The notes under the pieces are model-generated. The model ran no database searches. It was not told the DNA's origin and saw nothing but the letters and a program-made list of their open reading frames with translations. A stretch of DNA of 11,896 nt from Syntrophaceae bacterium CG2_30_49_12 (GTDB lineage Bacteria; Desulfobacterota; Syntrophia; Syntrophales; CG2-30-49-12), in contig MNZP01000191.1 of NCBI GenBank assembly GCA_001873675.1, positions 1 to 11,896 on the forward strand. The letters are read 5' to 3'. Made by a program: the position numbers and the translations under genes. Shown piece after piece: positions 7,051 to 11,896 of this stretch (positions within the stretch are counted from its first letter, which is position 1; each line of letters begins with the position of its first letter).

Positions 7051-8685
7051 ATGGGAGCAAAGATACTTCAATACGATGAAGAAGCAAGGAAATCAATTCT
7101 CAGGGGTGTCAATGCCCTTGCGGATGCAGTGAAAGTGACCCTTGGTCCGAAGGGCAGGAATGTAATCCTGGATAAGGCATTTGGTTCACCTCTAGTCACG
7201 AAAGACGGAGTGACGGTGGCCAAGGAGATAGAACTGGAAGATAAGTTTGAGAACATGGGCGCCCAGATGGTCAGGGAAGTGGCCAGCAGGACCAGCGATG
7301 TGGCTGGTGACGGCACGACGACAGCCACGCTTCTCGCCCAGGTGATATACCGGGAAGGAGCCAAGAGCGTTGCCGCGGGAAGTAACCCGATGGATATAAA
7401 GAGAGGTATTAATAAAGCCGTTGACGTGGTAGTCAAGGAACTGGTCAAGTTGAGCAAACCAACGAAGGACCAGAAGGAGATTGCTCAGGTAGGAACGATT
7501 TCTGCCAATAATGACGCGACAATCGGTGAAATTATCGCCGAGGCCATGGGAAAGGTCGGGAAAGAAGGGGTTATTACCGTAGAAGAGGGGAAGGGGCTGG
7601 AAACAGAGCTGGAGATCGTGGAAGGCATGCAGTTTGACAGAGGTTATGTCTCTCCATATTTCGTAACCAACGCAGAAAAGATGGAGGTAAGTCTTGATGA
7701 TTGTTACATTCTTATCAATGAGAAGAAGATCAGCGGCATGAAGGATCTCCTTCCCATTCTGGAACAGATCGCCAAGATGGGAAAACCCCTCCTGATTATT
7801 GCCGAAGATATTGAGGGAGAAGCCCTGGCGACCCTTGTGGTCAACAAGCTTCGTGGTACCCTCCATGTCGCCGCCGTCAAGGCTCCTGGGTTTGGCGACA
7901 GGAGAAAGGCGATGCTGGAAGATATCGCCATCCTGACCGGAGGAAAGATGATTTCCGAGGATATGGGCGCCAAACTTGAAAATGCAAGAGTAGAGGATAT
8001 GGGTCGGGCGAGGAAAATTACCATTGACAAAGATAACACGACCATTATTGACGGTGCAGGCGACAGGGCTGACCTTGAAGGCAGGGTCAAGCAGATCAGG
8101 GCCCAGATAGAGGAATCGTCATCCGATTACGATAAGGAAAAACTTCAGGAAAGACTGGCGAAGTTGGTCGGTGGTGTTGCCGTCATCAAGGTCGGCGCCG
8201 CCACGGAGACAGAGATGAAAGAGAAAAAGGCCAGGGTCGAGGATGCACTCAACGCAACCCGTGCCGCTGTGGAAGAGGGAATCGTTCCCGGTGGTGGCGT
8301 GGCCTGCCTCCGCACATTACCCGCCCTCGATAAGATGAAACTGGAACATGATGAACAGGTAGGCGTTAATATCGTCAAGAAAGCCCTCGAAGAGCCGTTG
8401 AAAATGATCGCCGCCAACGCCGGTCTGGAGGGGAGCATTGTGGTGGAAAAGGTTAAGGAAAAAAAGGGCGCTTTTGGATTCAATGCCCAGACCGATGAGT
8501 ATGAAAACATGATCGAAGCCGGCGTCATTGATCCGACCAAGGTGACAAGATTCGCCCTGCAAAATGCCGCCAGCGTGGCTTCTTTGATGCTTACCACCCA
8601 ATGCATGATTGCTGATAAACCGGAAGAAAAAGGCGCCATGGCGATGCCCGGCATGCCTCCCGGAGGGGGATACCCCGGCATGTAA
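7051..8685 (+). CDS. groEL: Chaperonin GroEL (Hsp60)
   Basis: A 544-residue ATP-dependent chaperonin that forms the double heptameric ring and folds substrate proteins under the GroES cap. Residue numbering follows E. coli closely. The ATP-binding GPKGRN segment is near residue 33; GDGTTTAT contains Asp 87; the nucleotide-hydrolysis Asp 398 lies in VEDALNATRAAVEEG; and GGGVA follows near 415. The apical domain is uninterrupted. The C-terminus is the flexible Gly/Met-rich tail typical of GroEL (PGMPPGGGYPGM). The ATG at 7051 has AAGGAGGG about 10 nt upstream. Arginine codons are mainly AGG/AGA (about 17 AGR to 5 CGN by hand count), which is probably the native highly expressed pattern here and makes a useful comparison for fusA. 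A strong terminator lies 38 bp after the stop, ending the groESL transcript. Confidence 0.99.
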   Translation: MGAKILQYDEEARKSILRGVNALADAVKVTLGPKGRNVILDKAFGSPLVTKDGVTVAKEIELEDKFENMGAQMVREVASRTSDVAGDGTTTATLLAQVIYREGAKSVAAGSNPMDIKRGINKAVDVVVKELVKLSKPTKDQKEIAQVGTISANNDATIGEIIAEAMGKVGKEGVITVEEGKGLETELEIVEGMQFDRGYVSPYFVTNAEKMEVSLDDCYILINEKKISGMKDLLPILEQIAKMGKPLLIIAEDIEGEALATLVVNKLRGTLHVAAVKAPGFGDRRKAMLEDIAILTGGKMISEDMGAKLENARVEDMGRARKITIDKDNTTIIDGAGDRADLEGRVKQIRAQIEESSSDYDKEKLQERLAKLVGGVAVIKVGAATETEMKEKKARVEDALNATRAAVEEGIVPGGGVACLRTLPALDKMKLEHDEQVGVNIVKKALEEPLKMIAANAGLEGSIVVEKVKEKKGAFGFNAQTDEYENMIEAGVIDPTKVTRFALQNAASVASLMLTTQCMIADKPEEKGAMAMPGMPPGGGYPGM

Positions 8686-8722
8686 GAAAAAGTAATGAGT
8701 TGCTGTTTTTAAATAACCAGCG

Positions 8723-8758
8723 AAAAAGCCCCCTGCCATTGAGGTGGGGGGCTTTTTT
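8723..8758 (+). terminator. Intrinsic terminator after groEL
   Basis: A 15-bp stem pairs 8723-8737 with 8743-8757 around a 5-nt loop (ATTGA, 8738-8742). The core is AGCCCCC against GGGGGGCT, with two G-T wobble pairs near the loop, flanked by an A run upstream and a T run downstream. The A/T symmetry could allow function on both strands, but it clearly fits as the end of groESL. Confidence 0.92.
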
Positions 8759-8812
8759 ATGTTACTTCTACTTGAAAGCGGTATGTTTCTATGATAACTT
8801 CCAATAAAAACC

Positions 8813-8840
8813 AGTCATCAGTCGTAAGTCGTAAGTCAAC
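8813..8840 (+). repeat. Four tandem 7-bp units (AGTCNNN) in ileS leader
   Basis: Four consecutive heptamers lie between the groEL terminator and ileS: AGTCATC, AGTCGTA, AGTCGTA, AGTCAAC. The two central copies are identical and the outer two keep AGTC. The array ends 12 bp before the ileS ribosome binding site (GAAGGGAG, 8852-8859). Its function is unknown. It could be a short tandem duplication or part of a dispersed repeat family. Confidence 0.5.
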
Positions 8841-8865
8841 TGAACGCTTGCGAAGGGAGTATTAC

Positions 8866-11664
8866 ATGGACTACAAAGATAGTTTGAATCTGCCGCAGAC
8901 AGATTTTCCCATGAAGGCGAATCTTTCCCAGAAGGAACCGGAAATGCTCAAGATGTGGGAAGAGATGCACATTTATGAGAAGATTAGAGAGGTATCAAAA
9001 GGGAGAAAGGTCTATATACTACATGATGGTCCACCTTATGCCAACGGAAATATCCACCTTGGCACCGCATTAAATAAGGTTATCAAGGATATGGTGATCA
9101 AAGCAAAAAATATGGCCGGCTTTGACAGCATTTTTGTTCCGGGATGGGATTGTCATGGTCTTCCCATCGAGCACCAGGTTGATAAAAAACTGGGGGAGGG
9201 ACGTCATAGTATGTCCCAGGCGGAAAAAAGGCGTTTCTGCCGGCGCTATGCCGAGAAATATGTAGATATCCAGAGGGAGCAGTTCAAGCGGTTGGGTGTA
9301 TTCGGCGATTGGGAAAACCCTTACCTGACCATGGCCTACGATTATGAGGCGACAACCGTGGAGGAACTGGGGAAACTATTTCTTGCGGGAAGCGTCTATA
9401 AGGGGAAAAAACCGGTGTACTGGTGCGCCTCCTGCAAGACCGCCCTGGCGGAGGCGGAAGTCGAATATGCCGATCATTCCACGCCTTCCATCTATGTCAA
9501 ATTCCCGATGGTATCGGATATATCCCCTGTGCGTCCTAAATTGAAGGGAGAGAAGATCAGTGTCGTCGTCTGGACGACGACCCCCTGGACGATTCCTGCC
9601 AACCTGGCAATCGCCTTACACCCCGAGTTTTGTTATGTAGCCGTGAAGGTTGCCGGCGAGGTCCTCATCATAGCGAAGGAGCTGATGGAGCGGTGCCTGG
9701 CCGCCTTCGGTTATGGCGATAAAGTCTGTGAAGTTTTAGATGAGTTTTCCGGTGCGGCAGTGGAAGGACTGAGATGCAGGCATCCCTTGATAGATCGTGA
9801 AAGCATTCTCATCCTGGCCCCTTTTGTCGTGCTTGACACGGGGACCGGATGTGTCCATATCGCCCCGGGTCACGGGCAGGAGGATTACGAGATCGGCATG
9901 AAATATGGCCTCCCGAACTATGCCCCTGTTGACGATGACGGTAACTTTACCTCCGATGTCCCGGACTTTTACGGTCAGTTTGTCTTTGCCGCCAATGCGG
10001 GAATTGCCAAGAAATTGGGGGAAGCCGGCGCCCTTCTCGGATCTGCCGAGGTTGTTCACTCCTATCCCCACTGCTGGCGATGTAAAAATCCGATCATCTT
10101 CCGCTCCACCGAACAGTGGTTTATTTCCATGGAGAAAAATGACCTGAGAGAAAAGGCCCTCCGTGCCATAGACTCTGTGGAGTGGATCCCGGCCTGGGGA
10201 CGTGACCGGATTTACGGGATGATCGAGAACCGCCCCGACTGGTGTATTTCCCGCCAGCGGTCATGGGGAGTTCCGATCACGATGTTCTACTGTGACCACT
10301 GTGGGAATGAGTTCCTGACGGAAGAGATCCTCGCCCATGTGGTGGAACTGGTCGGACAGCACGGCGCCGATGTATGGTTTGAGAAGGAACCGCAAGACCT
10401 GATGCCTGCCGGTCAAGTCTGTCCCGTTTGCCGGAAAAACAAATTTTACAAAGAGACCAATATCCTGGATGTATGGTTCGATTCCGGTGTCAGTCACGCC
10501 GCCGTGCTGGAAAAACGGCCAGAGCTCAGATCTCCGGCGGATATGTACCTGGAAGGCTCCGACCAGCACCGGGGCTGGTTCCACTCGTCTCTGCTCGAAT
10601 CGGTGGGAACGCGGAAAAGGGCGCCTTACAAAAGTGTTCTGACCCACGGTTTCGTCGTGGACGGCGAGGGGAAAAAGATGTCCAAATCCTTGGGCAATGT
10701 CATTGATTCTCAGGAAATCATCGAGCAATACGGGGCCGAAATATTGCGCCTCTGGGTCGCCGCCGAGGATTATACGGATGATATAAGGATTTCCGAAGAG
10801 ATATTGAAGCGTCTCGTTGAGGCCTACAGGCGGATCCGCAACACCAGCCGCTACCTCCTGGGGAACCTGTATGATTTTGACTGCAAGTCTGATATGGTTT
10901 CTTATGATTCCATGGAAGGTATAGACAAATGGGCTCTTTACAGGCTTGAGGAGATCGTCCGGCGGGTGAGGGAGGCCTATGATCGTTACCAGTTTCATCT
11001 CGCTTTTTATACCCTTTACAACTACTGCACGGTTGATCTCTCTGCCCTGTACCTCGATGTACTGAAGGACAGGCTCTATACCTCGAAGGCGGAATCGAAA
11101 GAACGGCGGTCAGCCCAGAGCGCCATGCACACTATTCTTGATGCCATGGTGAGGCTCCTTGCCCCGATCCTCACCTTTACCGCAGAAGAGATATGGGCGG
11201 CCTTGCCCGCCTATGAGGGGAAAGAGAAAAGTGTTCACCTGACCACATTTCCGGAAGTGAATCAGCAATACATAAATCCAGAGCTGGCTGAAAGCTGGAA
11301 GACGATGATTGCGATCAGGTCCGAAATCGCGAGAGCCGTCGAAATAGCCAGAAAAAATAAGGTGTTGGGCCATCCTCTGGATGCCTCAGTGGATATATCT
11401 CCCCCGGAAGACCTCCGCTCCTTTTTAGAGGCGCATCGGGAGGATATGAGGGCGCTGTCCATCGTCTCACAGCTTAATATCGTGGAGATGGACGGGATAA
11501 GTGAACCGTATCGGAGTGGAGAATTTGAGGGTTTAGTGATCGGGGTGACAAAGGCACGGGGCCAGAAATGCAACAGATGCTGGATCTACAGCGAGTCGGT
11601 AGGTGCAGACACCGAACACCCCGCCATTTGCGGCAGATGTCTGCAAACATTACGGGCTACGTAA
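8866..11664 (+). CDS. ileS: Isoleucyl-tRNA synthetase, bacterial type with C-terminal zinc finger
   Basis: A class I aminoacyl-tRNA synthetase that charges tRNA-Ile and edits misactivated valine. The protein has 932 residues (E. coli 938). It begins MDYKDSLNLPQTDFPMKAN, the usual bacterial IleS N-terminus. The HIGH signature is present as HLGT (His 64) after GPPYANGN, and KMSKS is at 604-608. The CP1 editing domain shows the threonine-rich WTTTPWTIP (from Trp 236) and GTGCVHIAPGHGQED with the conserved Asp 340. The C-terminal zinc-binding site is complete: Cys 902, 905, 922 and 925. The ATG at 8866 has GAAGGGAG at 8852-8859. The frame is also open from an ATG at 8791, but that would add 25 unusual residues with no ribosome binding site and would run through the tandem repeat. 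The gene stands apart from groESL, separated by the terminator. No lspA follows within the window, although ileS-lspA is a common pair. Confidence 0.98.
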   Translation: MDYKDSLNLPQTDFPMKANLSQKEPEMLKMWEEMHIYEKIREVSKGRKVYILHDGPPYANGNIHLGTALNKVIKDMVIKAKNMAGFDSIFVPGWDCHGLPIEHQVDKKLGEGRHSMSQAEKRRFCRRYAEKYVDIQREQFKRLGVFGDWENPYLTMAYDYEATTVEELGKLFLAGSVYKGKKPVYWCASCKTALAEAEVEYADHSTPSIYVKFPMVSDISPVRPKLKGEKISVVVWTTTPWTIPANLAIALHPEFCYVAVKVAGEVLIIAKELMERCLAAFGYGDKVCEVLDEFSGAAVEGLRCRHPLIDRESILILAPFVVLDTGTGCVHIAPGHGQEDYEIGMKYGLPNYAPVDDDGNFTSDVPDFYGQFVFAANAGIAKKLGEAGALLGSAEVVHSYPHCWRCKNPIIFRSTEQWFISMEKNDLREKALRAIDSVEWIPAWGRDRIYGMIENRPDWCISRQRSWGVPITMFYCDHCGNEFLTEEILAHVVELVGQHGADVWFEKEPQDLMPAGQVCPVCRKNKFYKETNILDVWFDSGVSHAAVLEKRPELRSPADMYLEGSDQHRGWFHSSLLESVGTRKRAPYKSVLTHGFVVDGEGKKMSKSLGNVIDSQEIIEQYGAEILRLWVAAEDYTDDIRISEEILKRLVEAYRRIRNTSRYLLGNLYDFDCKSDMVSYDSMEGIDKWALYRLEEIVRRVREAYDRYQFHLAFYTLYNYCTVDLSALYLDVLKDRLYTSKAESKERRSAQSAMHTILDAMVRLLAPILTFTAEEIWAALPAYEGKEKSVHLTTFPEVNQQYINPELAESWKTMIAIRSEIARAVEIARKNKVLGHPLDASVDISPPEDLRSFLEAHREDMRALSIVSQLNIVEMDGISEPYRSGEFEGLVIGVTKARGQKCNRCWIYSESVGADTEHPAICGRCLQTLRAT

Positions 11665-11697
11665 TAGAGCATTTCGGAAAGTAACTGTTCAGGTAGC

Positions 11698-11721
11698 CAC
11701 CAAGGCACTAAGACACGAAGG
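11698..11721 (+). repeat. Three tandem 8-bp units (CACNAAGR) before a GxxExxY gene
   Basis: Three exact-length octamers follow each other: CACCAAGG (11698-11705), CACTAAGA (11706-11713), CACGAAGG (11714-11721), all fitting CACNAAGR. They end 6 bp before the ATG of the GxxExxY reading frame, and the last unit may double as its Shine-Dalgarno (GAAGGAT). I recall similar CAC/AAG-type short arrays in front of such genes in other genomes, but that is unverified memory. Confidence 0.6.
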
Positions 11722-11727
11722 ATAGAT

Positions 11728-11896
11728 ATGAGTTTTTCCACTTTGTCTGAAAAGGAATAAGGCATTGCAAGAAAAATAGTAGATGCGGCATACACCGTAC
11801 ATAAAATACTTGGACCGGGTTTGCTTGAGAGAGTTTATGAAGTCTGTTTCTGTCATGAGCTTTCTAAACGAGGATTAAAATATCAAAGGCAGGCAG
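11728..11896 (+). pseudogene. GxxExxY-family protein, 5' part, interrupted by a stop codon (partial)
   Basis: From the ATG at 11728 the frame reads ten codons (MSFSTLSEKE), then TAA at 11758-11760, then continues open to the window edge. After the stop it reads GIARKIVDAAYTVHKILGPG, then LLERVYEVC and HELSKRGLKYQRQ. The GPGLLE-x-x-YE-x-C and HEL-x-x-RGL-x-x-x-RQ blocks are the hallmark N-terminal half of the GxxExxY family (GxxExxY motif = G-L-L-E-R-V-Y here), small proteins proposed to be nuclease-like and of unknown role. The TAA could come from GAA by one substitution, since Glu would fit that position. No ATG, GTG or TTG follows closely, so restart downstream is unlikely. The best reading is a pseudogene, or an assembly or sequencing error. 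The catalytic-looking C-terminal half is outside the window. Confidence 0.7.

Noticed and set aside
8772..8795. ileS promoter from TTGAAA (8772-8777) and TATGAT (8790-8795)
   Set aside because: The hexamers look good individually, but the 12-bp spacing is too short for a sigma-70 promoter; the 17-bp alternative (TAACTT) is poor.
8791..8865. 25-residue N-terminal extension of IleS
   Set aside because: The sequence is unlike IleS, crosses the heptamer repeat and has no ribosome binding site; the ATG at 8866 has a good site and a typical IleS N-terminus.
8759..8865. T-box or other riboswitch in front of ileS
   Set aside because: The leader between the groEL terminator and ileS is only about 107 bp, with no T-box sequence and no terminator hairpin of its own.

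Overview
The window reads as a stretch of bacterial chromosome made mostly of housekeeping genes, all on the + strand, with mobile or accessory remnants at both edges. The protein sequences (membrane GAF histidine kinase, UvrB, EF-G, GroES/GroEL, zinc-finger IleS), the moderate G+C and the frequent AGG/AGA arginine codons suggest a deltaproteobacterium (Desulfobacterota, perhaps Syntrophales-like). That placement is an impression from sequence style and was not tested by a search.

Layout. 1-249 is the C-terminal end of a probable IS4-type transposase. At 278-2503, only 28 bp further on, is an orphan sensor histidine kinase with about eight membrane segments. The excision-repair gene uvrB follows at about 2500-4524. 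It overlaps the kinase stop and has no ATG, GTG or TTG in front of its conserved N-terminus, so it appears to start at an ATA codon behind a strong ribosome binding site. At 4514-6589 an elongation factor G gene overlaps the end of uvrB by 11 bp. Kinase, uvrB and fusA are therefore packed like one operon, although their functions (signalling, DNA repair, translocation) have no obvious link. The arginine codon use of fusA differs clearly from that of its neighbours.

A very AT-rich spacer (about 17% G+C over 6601-6720) carries a near-consensus housekeeping promoter for groES (6733-7023) and groEL (7051-8685), which form the usual chaperonin operon. No CIRCE operator is visible. A strong intrinsic terminator (8723-8758) closes groESL. 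ileS (8866-11664) follows, with a short array of 7-bp repeats in its leader.

Downstream of ileS, three tandem 8-bp units (CACNAAGR) lie just before the start of a GxxExxY-family gene. That gene carries an in-frame TAA at codon 11 and runs off the window, so it is probably a broken copy.

I found no CRISPR array, phage genes, defence system, tRNA or rRNA. The points most worth a second look are the ATA start of uvrB, the displaced and compositionally distinct EF-G, and the repeat plus interrupted GxxExxY gene at the right edge.
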